Shown here: positions 8,130-16,007 of the stretch, piece after piece
How the letters are laid out: each line of letters begins with the position of its first letter
Numbering within the stretch: the stretch's first letter is position 1
Source of the DNA: an uncultured Eubacteriales bacterium
GTDB taxonomy: Bacteria > Bacillota > Clostridia > Lachnospirales > Lachnospiraceae
DNA: 24,076 nucleotides
Direction of reading: 5' to 3'
Assembly (NCBI GenBank): GCA_900544525.1
Contig: UQVN01000015.1
Location: 1 to 24,076, forward strand
Program-made: the position numbers and the translations under genes
Notes under the pieces: generated by a model
What the model saw: the letters and a program-made list of their open reading frames with translations, nothing else
Database searches by the model: none
What the model was told of the DNA's origin: nothing

Positions 8130-9485
8130 CTATTGAACACGTCTAAACTTTGCTATAAAAAAGCCATCACAGTCATGTTTTCCTGGAAGGAGCTGTAGAT
8201 ATCCTTCTTTTGTCGTTTCATTGTGCAATTCTTTTGGCAATACCGTATCAAGACTTACCGCTTCCATTGGTAAATTGTCTAAAATCCATTGACGATTTTC
8301 TTCATTTTCTTCTTTGTTAATGGTGCAAGTGCTATAAACAAAGGTTCCACCAACTTTTACATATTGCCAAACCGTTGACAAAATTTCTCTTTGCAAAGAA
8401 ACAAGCTGTTTTTGCTGTTCTCTTGTCACTTTATACTTAATATCATTTTTCTTTCCTAAAATTCCAAGTCCTGAACAAGGCAAATCAGCGATGACGATAT
8501 CCGCTGTTTTCACATCCTCTTGTACCAATTCTCTTGCGTCTTGTCGTTCCATTCGCATGTTTTGATAACCAGTTCTTTGTAAGTTTTCTTCCATTAAACT
8601 CACTTTATAATCGGTAACATCTCTTGCGATTACAAGACCTGTGCCATTTAACTCTTCTGCACAGTGAAAACTCTTTCCACCAGGAGCTGCGCATACGTCA
8701 ATCACACGATCGCCTTCTTTTGGAGCTGCTGCTTTTACGACTAGCATAGAACTTTGATCTTGCACTTGAAATAGACCTTCTTTAAAGGCTTTTAATCGTT
8801 GCATATAGTTATAATCGCTAATGAAAAAAGCTTCCTTAACATAGTTACAAGGCTCTACAGTAACGCCTTCTGCCTCTAAACAACTCTTTAATTCCTCTTT
8901 GGATATTTTTGAAGTATGACAGCGAATGGTCGTTTTATTTTCTTTAAAAAATGCTTCCAACATTTGCTTTGTCTGCTCATATCCATAATCGTTTAAAAAA
9001 GATTTTACAATCCACTCTGGTGTAGAGTAATAAATGGACAAAAATAAGATCGGATCCGATTCTTCTTTTGGGTATACAATCTCCTCTTTTTTTCGAGCTA
9101 AATTTCTAAGGACGCCATTTACAAAACCAGAAAGAGCAACAAACCCTCTCTTCTTTGCTAATTTTACCGCTTCATTGCAAACAGCAGAATCTGGAACTTG
9201 ATCTAAAAAACAAATCTGATACGCTCCCATTCTTAATAAATTCCGAATGACAGGTTTGCACTTCTTCATTTTTGTTTTTGAAAACTGATCTAATATATAA
9301 TCAAGGCGAAGCTGATATTCTAATGTTCCTTCTACCACTTTTGTGATAAAAGCTCGAACTTGTTTATCTAAAAACTGATATTTTCTAAGCGTTTCAGAAA
9401 TCGCAATATGACTATAGGTCCCTTCTTTATCAATCATCAAAAGAATATCTAAAATAACTTCTCTTTCGTTTGTCTGTCCTGCCAT
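8130..9485 (-). CDS. rsmB: 16S rRNA (cytosine967-C5)-methyltransferase RsmB (Sun)
   Basis: A 451-residue protein with an N-terminal NusB-like RNA-binding domain (about 5-130) and a C-terminal Rossmann methyltransferase domain (about 235-451). It methylates C967 of 16S rRNA using SAM. The SAM motif CAAPGGKS (265-272) is present, as are the two family cysteines in DLPCSG (Cys337) and STCT (Cys387, the expected nucleophile). GAGGAAA lies upstream of the ATG, 9 bases past the fmt stop. The fmt-rsmB-rlmN order is conserved in Firmicutes. Complete, with no anomalies. Confidence 0.96.
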   Translation of the reverse strand: MAGQTNEREVILDILLMIDKEGTYSHIAISETLRKYQFLDKQVRAFITKVVEGTLEYQLRLDYILDQFSKTKMKKCKPVIRNLLRMGAYQICFLDQVPDSAVCNEAVKLAKKRGFVALSGFVNGVLRNLARKKEEIVYPKEESDPILFLSIYYSTPEWIVKSFLNDYGYEQTKQMLEAFFKENKTTIRCHTSKISKEELKSCLEAEGVTVEPCNYVKEAFFISDYNYMQRLKAFKEGLFQVQDQSSMLVVKAAAPKEGDRVIDVCAAPGGKSFHCAEELNGTGLVIARDVTDYKVSLMEENLQRTGYQNMRMERQDARELVQEDVKTADIVIADLPCSGLGILGKKNDIKYKVTREQQKQLVSLQREILSTVWQYVKVGGTFVYSTCTINKEENEENRQWILDNLPMEAVSLDTVLPKELHNETTKEGYLQLLPGKHDCDGFFIAKFRRVQ

Positions 9486-9494
9486 AATTTCCTC

Positions 9495-10433
9495 TTAACT
9501 TTCTTTTTGAAGCATTGTGCCTTCTTTTACTTCATATCCAAGTAAAAAGGCTTTTACTTCCATTCTTTTTTTGCCTTCTAATTGCACTTCTTTTAATGCA
9601 AGACAAGTCGTTCCTGTCTGAACGATGATTGCATCTTTTGTTACTTCCACAATCGTTCCTGCCATCTGATCCGTTGTTTTATCCACAATATCCGCAGAAA
9701 ATACTTTCAGCGTCTTTGTTCCAAGATGAGTATAAGCACTTGGCCATGGATAAAGACCACGAATTAAGCGTTCTAAAGAAACCGCATCTTTTTTCCAGTC
9801 AATCTCTCCCATTGCTTTATCAAGCATTGGGGCATAGGTGCTAAGTGCATCCTCTTGTTTCTCTGGACGTATTGTTCCTTCTTCAATTTCTTTCATAGCT
9901 TCTAATAAAATTTTATTGCCAGCTACGCTTAGTTTATCATGCAGGCTTTCTCCTGTTTCCTTTTCTTCTAATGGAACAACGACTTTCTTTAACATATCGC
10001 CAGTATCCAGTCCTTTTTCCATATACATAATTGTGATTCCACTTTCTTTTTCTCCATTAATAACCGCCCACTGAATAGGACCTGCACCACGGTATTTTGG
10101 CAATAAAGAAGCATGAACATTAATGCAACCATACTTTGGTAAATTTAAAATGCTCTCTGGTAAAATCTGTCCAAAAGCTGCCACTACAATAATATCTGGA
10201 TTTAATTGTTCTAATGTATGAAAAAATTCCTCATCATTTCGCACTTTTACTGGCTGATAGACTGGAATCTCATATTCTAATGCTTTTTCTTTTACAGGAG
10301 GGAATTGCATTGCCTTTCCTCTTCCTTTTCTCTTATCTGGCTGTGTTACAACGCCTACTACTTCATGATTGTCAATTAATGTCTGTAACGTTGGAACTGC
10401 AAACTCTGGTGTTCCCATAAATACAACTCTCAT
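9495..10433 (-). CDS. fmt: Methionyl-tRNA formyltransferase
   Basis: A 312-residue enzyme that formylates initiator Met-tRNA with 10-formyl-THF. Catalytic residues are Asn105 and His107 in NVHASLLPKYRGAGP and Asp143 in GLDTGDM; the N-terminal MGTPEFA block begins at residue 6. The C-terminal third is the tRNA-binding OB-like domain. The open frame extends 36 bases further to MGESRK.., but the internal ATG at 10433 has an AAAGGAG site at ideal spacing and begins at the family's usual MRVVFMGTPEF, so it is chosen. def, which removes the formyl group after translation, lies 95 bases upstream. Confidence 0.97.
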   Translation of the reverse strand: MRVVFMGTPEFAVPTLQTLIDNHEVVGVVTQPDKRKGRGKAMQFPPVKEKALEYEIPVYQPVKVRNDEEFFHTLEQLNPDIIVVAAFGQILPESILNLPKYGCINVHASLLPKYRGAGPIQWAVINGEKESGITIMYMEKGLDTGDMLKKVVVPLEEKETGESLHDKLSVAGNKILLEAMKEIEEGTIRPEKQEDALSTYAPMLDKAMGEIDWKKDAVSLERLIRGLYPWPSAYTHLGTKTLKVFSADIVDKTTDQMAGTIVEVTKDAIIVQTGTTCLALKEVQLEGKKRMEVKAFLLGYEVKEGTMLQKES

Positions 10434-10528
10434 GGCAATCTCCTTTCTTCTCTTTCTACTTTCTCCCATTCAAAAGCAACTGCCTTTATAAAACACAATC
10501 TTGCCTAAGAATAAGGTATATTTTTCTC

Positions 10529-10996
10529 CTATTCCTGATCGACGTCATGAACAGGACCATCTGCAACATCGCGGTATAGCACACCATCTAAATGATCCAC
10601 TTCATGACAAATGGCTCTTGCTAATAATTCTTCTCCTTCAATCACAATTGGATTCATTTCTTCATCAAATGCTTCACATTTTACATAATTTGGACGAGTT
10701 ACCACAGCTGATTTTCCTGGAAGACTTAAACATCCTTCTTCTCCTGTTTGAGAACCAGAGCGTTCTACAATTTTTGGATTGATAAGAACAATTGGATCCT
10801 CTCCTGTTACATCAATGACTACGATTCTTTTCAAAATTCCAATCTGAGGAGCCGCAAGTCCTACTCCATAGTTTTCATACATCGTATCAAACATATCATC
10901 GATTAATTCCAATGTTTTCTCAGTTACTTCTTTTACTTCCTTACTTTTTTTTCTTAATACTTCATCGCCTTCATAGCGAATTTGTCTAATTGCCAT
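10529..10996 (-). CDS. def: Peptide deformylase
   Basis: A 155-residue metalloenzyme removing the N-formyl group from new proteins. Three family motifs are intact: GVGLAAPQ (44-51), EGCLSLPG (87-94, metal ligand Cys89) and HEVDH (131-135, ligands His131 and His135, catalytic Glu132). It is short, as in type 1-like clostridial enzymes, with an acidic tail. AGGAG lies about ten bases before the ATG. It is separated by 137 AT-rich bases from priA; a minus-strand TATAAT at 11077-11082 could be a -10 element, but I see no good -35, so an internal promoter is only possible. Confidence 0.96.
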   Translation of the reverse strand: MAIRQIRYEGDEVLRKKSKEVKEVTEKTLELIDDMFDTMYENYGVGLAAPQIGILKRIVVIDVTGEDPIVLINPKIVERSGSQTGEEGCLSLPGKSAVVTRPNYVKCEAFDEEMNPIVIEGEELLARAICHEVDHLDGVLYRDVADGPVHDVDQE

Positions 10997-11133
10997 TTCT
11001 TTTTTACTCCTTTATTTTTCAATTATTATTTTCATAAGTTATTATATTTTTCTGCTATTTGCAGATTATCTTTTTTATTATACTATATTTCGAGCTATTA
11101 TGCTATGTTATGATTTTCTTACGTTCCCTCTTT

Positions 11134-13368
11134 TTAGTATACGGTCATGGCGTTAAAATCAAACTGCACTTGCACTTCTTTAAAAATAGCAGAATATTCT
11201 ATATATCCTTCTAAGAAATTCTTACTTTTTACTAACATTTCATAGTCTAAATCCTTGATATAAAAAACACGACGATAGACATCTTGCAGTTTTGAAAACG
11301 AAGCCTCACTTGGACCAATCAATAATAATTTACCTTCTTCATCCCATTGTTTCATAGCTTCTAATAAAGCAAGGGAAGCCTCCACTGCTTTTTTTTGTTC
11401 TTTCGAGGCAATAAAAATCGTTAGCATTTGATAAATTGGAGGATATTTCATAATCCTTCGATACGCCATTTCTTGCTCATAAAACGCCTCGTAATTTTGC
11501 ATACTTGCTGTCACAATACTATAATGATGAGGACTATAAGTTTGAATGACAACGTCTCCTGCTAACTTATCTCGCCCTGCTCTCCCTGCCGCCTGAGTCA
11601 AAAGTTGAAACGTTCGCTCTCCTGCTCGATAGTCGCTACTATGAAGCGAGAGATCGGCTGCTATAATTCCAACTAACGTCACTTTGGGAAAATCGTGTCC
11701 TTTTACGATCATCTGGGTTCCAATCAAAATATTTGCCTCTCCTTTTGAAAAAGAATCTAAGATTTTATCAAACCCTTCTTTCCCTCTTGTAGTATCCATA
11801 TCCATGCGAAGAACACGGCTATTTGGAAATTCTCTTTTTACCGCCTCCTCCACCTTTTGTGTTCCCGTGCCAAAGGAGGCAATATATTTACTGCTACATT
11901 GTGGACAAATTTTTGGTGTCTGTCTTTCAAATCCACAATAATGACAGCGTAAACTTCCATTTTTATGATAGGTCATAGAAACATCACAGTGAGGACATGT
12001 GACTACATAGCCACATTGCCGACAGGACACAAAATTTGCATACCCTCGTCGATTTAAAAATAGCATAATCTGCTCATTTTTTTCCAGTCGATCTTCGATT
12101 AGCTGTTTTAAAGTACGGCTAAACATACTGCGATTTCCTTCTGTTAACTCTTTCCTTAAATCCACCACTTGAACCGTTGGAAGCGCATTTGATTTTGCTC
12201 TCTCCTTCATAGTAAAAAGAGTAAACTCTCCAAGTTTTGCCTTCGTATACGATTCTAAAGATGGGGTGGCAGAGCCTAAGACAACACTTGCCCCTTCCAT
12301 CTTCGCCCTTTGAATGGCAGTTTCTCTTGCATGATATTTGGGAACTCCTTCACTTTTATAACTCATTTCATGCTCTTCATCAATAATAATAAGTCCTAAT
12401 CGAGGAAAAGGCATAAATAAAGCAGAACGAGGCCCAATGACAATAGAAATCTCTCCATTTTTTGCTCTCAAAAACTGATCATAGCGTTCGCCTTTTGACA
12501 TTCTAGAGTTCAAAATAGTCACTTGATTTCCAAAGCGCTTCATAAATCTCCTTACCGTCTGATAAGTCAATGAAATTTCTGGAATTAATACAATGGCCTG
12601 TTTTCCTTTTTCTAATACTTGCTGAATCAACTCCATATAAACTTCTGTCTTACCGCTTCCTGTGACCCCATGAACTAAATAGGTCTTATATTGCTCCTTT
12701 TCATAATCATCACGAAAAGCATCTACAATAACTTGCTGTTCTTTTCTAAGGGTTACTTTTGTTTGTACCTCCTCTTTACAAAAGACAGGATTTCGATTCA
12801 CTTGCTTTGTGGAAACGCTCAAAACCCCTTCTTCCTCTAATGATAGGATAACCGATTTACTGACTTTTAACTGTTTTGTAGCCACTTGATAAGAAAATGT
12901 GTTTTTCTCTAACAAAGCGGATAACAATCTAGCCTTTGCTGTATAGTGTTTGGCAAGATAAAAGGTTAATTTTTCTTTCCCCTCTTCTTTCGTTAAAAGA
13001 AGATGAATATTCCTTTCTTCTTTTCTTTCAATTTTATCCTTCACAGGAAGAACAGTTTTTAACGCCTGTATCATCGTAGAGCCATATTGTTCCTTCATCC
13101 ACCAAGCAAGGGCAATTAACTTTGACTCTACTAAAACGCTTTTTTCCTCTACGGAAGTAATATTTTTTATTTTTGTAATATCAAAATTAGGAGTTCCCGT
13201 TCGATTTACTACATACCCCATTTGGATATGATTTCCTTTTCCAAAGGGTACTCTTACTTGGCTCCCAATATGCACTTTGTCTTCTAATTCTTCTGGAATT
13301 CGATATTGAAATACCCGATCCACCGCTTCATGGGTAATGTTAATAATAATATCTGCATATTGATCCAC
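11134..13368 (-). CDS. priA: Primosomal protein N' (PriA helicase)
   Basis: A 744-residue DNA helicase that restarts stalled replication forks by recognising branched DNA and loading the replicative helicase. The N-terminal 3'-end-binding and winged-helix region (about 1-200) is followed by helicase lobe 1 with Walker A GVTGSGKT (234-241) and DEEH (330-333). Eight cysteines in four CxxC pairs (CRQC, CPHC, CHYC, CPQC) form the two zinc sites inside lobe 2, followed by the QAAGRAGR motif. The start is a GTG with AAAGGAAG at normal spacing; no in-frame ATG lies nearby. coaBC, the usual upstream neighbour, is absent; instead the rpoZ terminator stands about 60 bases upstream. No clear promoter was found in that gap, so transcription may depend on readthrough. 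Confidence 0.96.
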   Translation of the reverse strand: MDQYADIIINITHEAVDRVFQYRIPEELEDKVHIGSQVRVPFGKGNHIQMGYVVNRTGTPNFDITKIKNITSVEEKSVLVESKLIALAWWMKEQYGSTMIQALKTVLPVKDKIERKEERNIHLLLTKEEGKEKLTFYLAKHYTAKARLLSALLEKNTFSYQVATKQLKVSKSVILSLEEEGVLSVSTKQVNRNPVFCKEEVQTKVTLRKEQQVIVDAFRDDYEKEQYKTYLVHGVTGSGKTEVYMELIQQVLEKGKQAIVLIPEISLTYQTVRRFMKRFGNQVTILNSRMSKGERYDQFLRAKNGEISIVIGPRSALFMPFPRLGLIIIDEEHEMSYKSEGVPKYHARETAIQRAKMEGASVVLGSATPSLESYTKAKLGEFTLFTMKERAKSNALPTVQVVDLRKELTEGNRSMFSRTLKQLIEDRLEKNEQIMLFLNRRGYANFVSCRQCGYVVTCPHCDVSMTYHKNGSLRCHYCGFERQTPKICPQCSSKYIASFGTGTQKVEEAVKREFPNSRVLRMDMDTTRGKEGFDKILDSFSKGEANILIGTQMIVKGHDFPKVTLVGIIAADLSLHSSDYRAGERTFQLLTQAAGRAGRDKLAGDVVIQTYSPHHYSIVTASMQNYEAFYEQEMAYRRIMKYPPIYQMLTIFIASKEQKKAVEASLALLEAMKQWDEEGKLLLIGPSEASFSKLQDVYRRVFYIKDLDYEMLVKSKNFLEGYIEYSAIFKEVQVQFDFNAMTVY

Positions 13369-13428
13369 TGTTTCACTTCCTTTCCCCTAACCGTTACAAC
13401 GACGAGAAACACGCTTTGTGCAAAAGCA

Positions 13429-13462
13429 AAAGCTGTCGCATTTTTTTATTTGCGACAGCTTT
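13429..13462 (-). terminator. Intrinsic terminator after rpoZ
   Basis: A perfect 12-bp stem (13429-13440 with 13451-13462) encloses a 10-base loop and starts 8 bases after the rpoZ stop. Read on the minus strand it is followed by TTTTGCTTTT, a moderate U-tract. It separates the yicC-rpoZ block from priA. The stem core is nearly the same as the terminator at 18744-18793. Confidence 0.75.
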
Positions 13463-13470
13463 CATACTCA

Positions 13471-13725
13471 TTATTGTTCTTCCTGTTGTTGTTCCTCATC
13501 ATCTCCAACAATTTTAATCTTGCTGTTGTATAATTCTTCTACAGCAATAGAAAGTGGTTTCTGTCCATGATCTTTTACAAAAGGTTCATTTCCAGCAATT
13601 AATTGTCTGGCGCGCTTAGCGGTTGCAAGCACAATGGAGTAACGGCTTTGTGCTACTGGGTGTTCTCCTGGCTCTACCTCACTGTTTACAACTTCCATTA
13701 ATTCTGTATAAGATGGATGAATCAT
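13471..13725 (-). CDS. rpoZ: RNA polymerase omega subunit
   Basis: An 84-residue small subunit that helps assemble and stabilise RNA polymerase. The helix containing SRYSIVLATAKRARQL (27-42) is the RpoZ hallmark, followed by PLSIAVEEL and a Glu/Gln-rich acidic tail. The frame reaches back to a TTG abutting the gmk stop, but the ATG at 13725 has AAGGGAG nine bases upstream and gives the usual short N-terminus, so it is preferred. The gmk-rpoZ pairing is standard in bacteria. Confidence 0.94.
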   Translation of the reverse strand: MIHPSYTELMEVVNSEVEPGEHPVAQSRYSIVLATAKRARQLIAGNEPFVKDHGQKPLSIAVEELYNSKIKIVGDDEEQQQEEQ

Positions 13726-13755
13726 GCTATTATCTCCCTTCGTCTCTTTGCGCAA

Positions 13756-14373
13756 TTATAAACTTGCTAAATCTTCTTGCATTTTATGAACGAAATCTGT
13801 CTGATTGCTCATTCGACAGTTTTCACTTAAAACAATCTGGTGGATCTGCTCTACACATTCCTCCAAATCGTCATTGACAATAATATACTCATATTTTTCA
13901 ATATCTTTTGCTTCTTCTTTGGCACGATTTAAACGTTTTTTAATCGTGTCCATATCTTCTGTTCCTCTACCTATAAGACGCTGTTCTAATGTCTTTGCAT
14001 CTTTTGTTGTAATAAAGAGCAACAAAGCATTTGGATATTGCGCTTTAATATTTAAGGCACCTTGTACTTCAATTTCTAAAATAACGTTATTTCCTTTTTC
14101 TAATTCCTCTTCTACAAAGGCCCTTGGGGTACCATAGTAATTTTCTACATATTGTGCCCATTCAATAAATCCATTTTTTTCAATTAATTCTTGAAATTCT
14201 TTTGTCGTACGGAAGTGATATTCTCTTCCATCTACTTCTCCTGTTCTTGGAGCTCTTGTAGTCCAAGAAGTAGAGATGCGATACTGATATTTTTTTACAA
14301 GTTCTTTTACAACGGTTCCCTTTCCAGCACCTGAAAAGCCTGACAAAACAATTAATGTTCCTCTATGCTTCAT
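13756..14373 (-). CDS. gmk: Guanylate kinase
   Basis: A 205-residue cytoplasmic enzyme converting GMP to GDP with ATP. The P-loop is GFSGAGKGT near residues 12-20, followed by the GMP-binding segment with STSWTTRAPRTGEVDGREYHF and the lid region around RLIGRGTED. The chosen ATG (14373) lies inside the end of remA, overlapping it by 11 bases, with AAAGGTGAAG upstream within remA. The longer open frame reaching 14454 runs over remA and lacks a comparable site. Overlap with remA suggests translational coupling. Confidence 0.97.
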   Translation of the reverse strand: MKHRGTLIVLSGFSGAGKGTVVKELVKKYQYRISTSWTTRAPRTGEVDGREYHFRTTKEFQELIEKNGFIEWAQYVENYYGTPRAFVEEELEKGNNVILEIEVQGALNIKAQYPNALLLFITTKDAKTLEQRLIGRGTEDMDTIKKRLNRAKEEAKDIEKYEYIIVNDDLEECVEQIHQIVLSENCRMSNQTDFVHKMQEDLASL

Positions 14374-14644
14374 CTTCTTCACCTTTCCATTCAAAGTTCT
14401 CTTTTTGCTGATAGCGATTTGCAATTGTCTCTGGCATAAGAGCGGATAAAACAAGCTGATTGCTATCTGTTACAATCACAGCTCTTGTCCTTCGACCACA
14501 AGTTGCATCAATGGCTCTTCCTTCATCTTTTGCATTTTGCACCAATCGCTTAATTGGTGCTGCGTCTGGGCTGATGACCGCAACAACTTTATCTACGTTA
14601 ACCATATTTCCATATCCGACATTGATTAGTTTATTCACGCTCAT
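14363..14644 (-). CDS. remA: RemA/DUF370 family extracellular-matrix regulator
   Basis: A 93-residue member of the RemA (YlzA, DUF370) family. In Bacillus subtilis RemA is a DNA-binding activator of biofilm matrix and osmoprotection genes. The family signature is clear: NVGYGNMV near the start, AVISPDAAPIKRL, DATCGRRTRAVIVTDS and LSALMPETIA. The genomic position between yicC and gmk is the conserved one for this gene. GGGAAGAA precedes the ATG. The acidic C-terminal tail (..EEDEA) overlaps gmk. The regulatory role in this organism is inferred; in many Clostridia the targets are unknown. Confidence 0.93.
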   Translation of the reverse strand: MSVNKLINVGYGNMVNVDKVVAVISPDAAPIKRLVQNAKDEGRAIDATCGRRTRAVIVTDSNQLVLSALMPETIANRYQQKENFEWKGEEDEA

Positions 14645-14659
14645 CTGATTCTTCCCTAT

Positions 14660-15538
14660 CTATTCAATATTTTGTATTTGTTCTCTCACTTTTTCAATCT
14701 CTGTCTTTAGTTCAATCGCATGGTTTGAAATCGTGATATCATTGGCTTTTGACAAAATGGTATTCGCTTCACGATTCATCTCCTGTGCAATAAAGTCCAA
14801 TTTTCGTCCAATACTTCCACCTGCTAAAATCGTATCCTTTGTGCTAGCAATATGACTTTTTAAACGCACAATCTCTTCATCCACACAAATTTTGTCCGCA
14901 TAAATCGTCACTTCTGTAGCAATTCTACTTTCATCAATGGAAGTATTTTCCAACAATTCTTTTACTTTTGCTTCTAACTTTTGGCGATATTCTTCTACTA
15001 ATTTCGGAGAACGTTCTTCGATCGTATCCACTAATTGAAGCATACCATCTAATTTCTCTATGAGATCCATTTGTAAATTCTCGCCTTCCTTTGCACGGGA
15101 TTGTACAAAACGAAGAGCAGCTTCACGAATTGGCTCTTCTAATGTCTTCCAAAGTTCTCCCTCATCTACAGGCTGTTCTTCTAAAACAAGTACATCTGGA
15201 TAACGAGAAAGTTTTGACACAGTCACATCATTTTCAATGCCAAAATCTTTTTCCATCTGGTTAAGATAAGAAAAATATTCTTTTGCAATTTCTTTTCTAT
15301 AACGAACACATTCTTTTGCCTCGGTATAATCTTCATAACTAATATAAATATCAACCTTTCCTCTTTGAATGTATTCTTTTAAAAGAGTTCGAATATTGGA
15401 TTCAAAGAAGCTCAATTTCTTTGGCATTTTAATATTCAAATCACAATATCGATGATTGACTGACTTTATTTCTACAATCACTTTTTGAGTTTCGGTTGCC
15501 ATTTCACTTCTACCAAATCCAGTCATACTCTTAATCAT
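14660..15538 (-). CDS. yicC: YicC/YloC family endoribonuclease-like protein
   Basis: A 292-residue protein of the YicC/YloC family, members of which have been reported to act as endoribonucleases. It starts MIKSMTGFGR, the family's signature N-terminus, and ends with the DUF1732-type region containing DFIAQEMNREANT and NHAIELKTEIEKVREQ. The frame runs 30 bases further to a GTG, but the ATG at 15538 matches the family start. The AAGGCGG site lies about ten bases upstream. It is the first gene of the yicC-remA-gmk-rpoZ unit, about 60 bases from a near-consensus promoter. Confidence 0.94.
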   Translation of the reverse strand: MIKSMTGFGRSEMATETQKVIVEIKSVNHRYCDLNIKMPKKLSFFESNIRTLLKEYIQRGKVDIYISYEDYTEAKECVRYRKEIAKEYFSYLNQMEKDFGIENDVTVSKLSRYPDVLVLEEQPVDEGELWKTLEEPIREAALRFVQSRAKEGENLQMDLIEKLDGMLQLVDTIEERSPKLVEEYRQKLEAKVKELLENTSIDESRIATEVTIYADKICVDEEIVRLKSHIASTKDTILAGGSIGRKLDFIAQEMNREANTILSKANDITISNHAIELKTEIEKVREQIQNIE

Positions 15539-15603
15539 TTTAAATTTCCGCCTTTCTAGTTTTATCACATAGTAAGCCTATTATGATTATTAACATAGTT
15601 TCC

Positions 15604-15632
15604 ATTATAATTCAAGTTTTTCCATTAGTCAA
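15604..15632 (-). promoter_or_regulatory. Sigma-A-type promoter of the yicC-remA-gmk-rpoZ operon
   Basis: On the minus strand a TTGACT -35 (15627-15632) and a perfect TATAAT -10 (15604-15609) are separated by exactly 17 bases. Transcription should start near 15597, giving a leader of about 60 bases before the yicC ATG. It is one of the two best promoter matches in the window. Confidence 0.8.
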
Positions 15633-15681
15633 ACAAAAACTATTCTTCTTAACTTACTTCTCTTTCTTTGAAAGAATAAAT

Positions 15682-15711
15682 GTATAAATTGTTTTTTCTT
15701 TGCTCATACTA
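15682..15711 (+). promoter_or_regulatory. Possible sporulation (sigma-G/F-like) promoter of the cysteine-rich gene
   Basis: GTATA (15682-15686) and CATACTA (15705-15711) are 18 bases apart, which resembles the forespore sigma-G consensus (GHATR, 18 bases, CATHMTA). The predicted start near 15718 would leave about 30 bases before the ATG. No good sigma-A promoter was seen in the same stretch. In AT-rich DNA such matches arise by chance, so this is a hypothesis. Confidence 0.3.
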
Positions 15712-15749
15712 AAAAAGTAACAAATCACTGTATTTGAAAGGAGCTTATT

Positions 15750-15935
15750 ATGAGAGCAAGTAAAGAAATTTATGAAAACGTTGCAAAAAACTGTAGTGAA
15801 TATGAATTAAAACCTGTAGGTGCTACAAACTGTGCTTGTGATCCTTCCTGTAAGAGCTGTTTAAACTGTGCACACTTTACACAGAGCGAACACTGCACAC
15901 TCAATCTCTATGACAAAATTGTAAAAAATATTTAA
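15750..15935 (+). CDS. Small seven-cysteine protein, unknown function
   Basis: A 61-residue protein, the only plus-strand gene here. It has a very good ribosome binding site (AAAGGAG, seven bases before the ATG) and a terminator 40 bases after its stop, so it is probably real. Cysteines are at 15, 28, 30, 34, 37, 40 and 49: a dense C-x-C-x3-C-x2-C-x2-C cluster with one flanking cysteine on each side, plus His42 and His48 nearby. This pattern suggests zinc or iron-sulphur binding, or disulphides; no signal peptide or membrane segment is seen. It is not the SCIFF peptide, whose sequence differs and whose radical-SAM maturase is missing. Neighbours (divergent yicC, convergent ABC-F) give no functional clue. 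I do not recognise the family. Confidence 0.8.
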   Translation: MRASKEIYENVAKNCSEYELKPVGATNCACDPSCKSCLNCAHFTQSEHCTLNLYDKIVKNI

Positions 15936-15974
15936 AGAACCAAATTTTAAAACTCTCTTTTTCTATGAAACCTC

Positions 15975-16007
15975 GACGATGAAAAGTACACGCTGCTTTT
16001 CATCGTC
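15975..16007 (+). terminator. Terminator of the cysteine-rich gene, overlapping the ABC-F 3' end
   Basis: A perfect 12-bp stem (15975-15986 with 15996-16007) with a 9-base loop is followed on the plus strand by TTTTTATTT. The right arm contains, in antisense, the last codons and TGA of the ABC-F gene. There is no T-run on the minus-strand side, so it looks one-directional, serving the small plus-strand gene. Confidence 0.8.

Noticed and set aside
15750..15935. SCIFF ranthipeptide precursor
   Set aside because: Cysteine spacing and sequence differ from SCIFF, and no SCIFF radical-SAM maturase is adjacent; RlmN is an rRNA enzyme.
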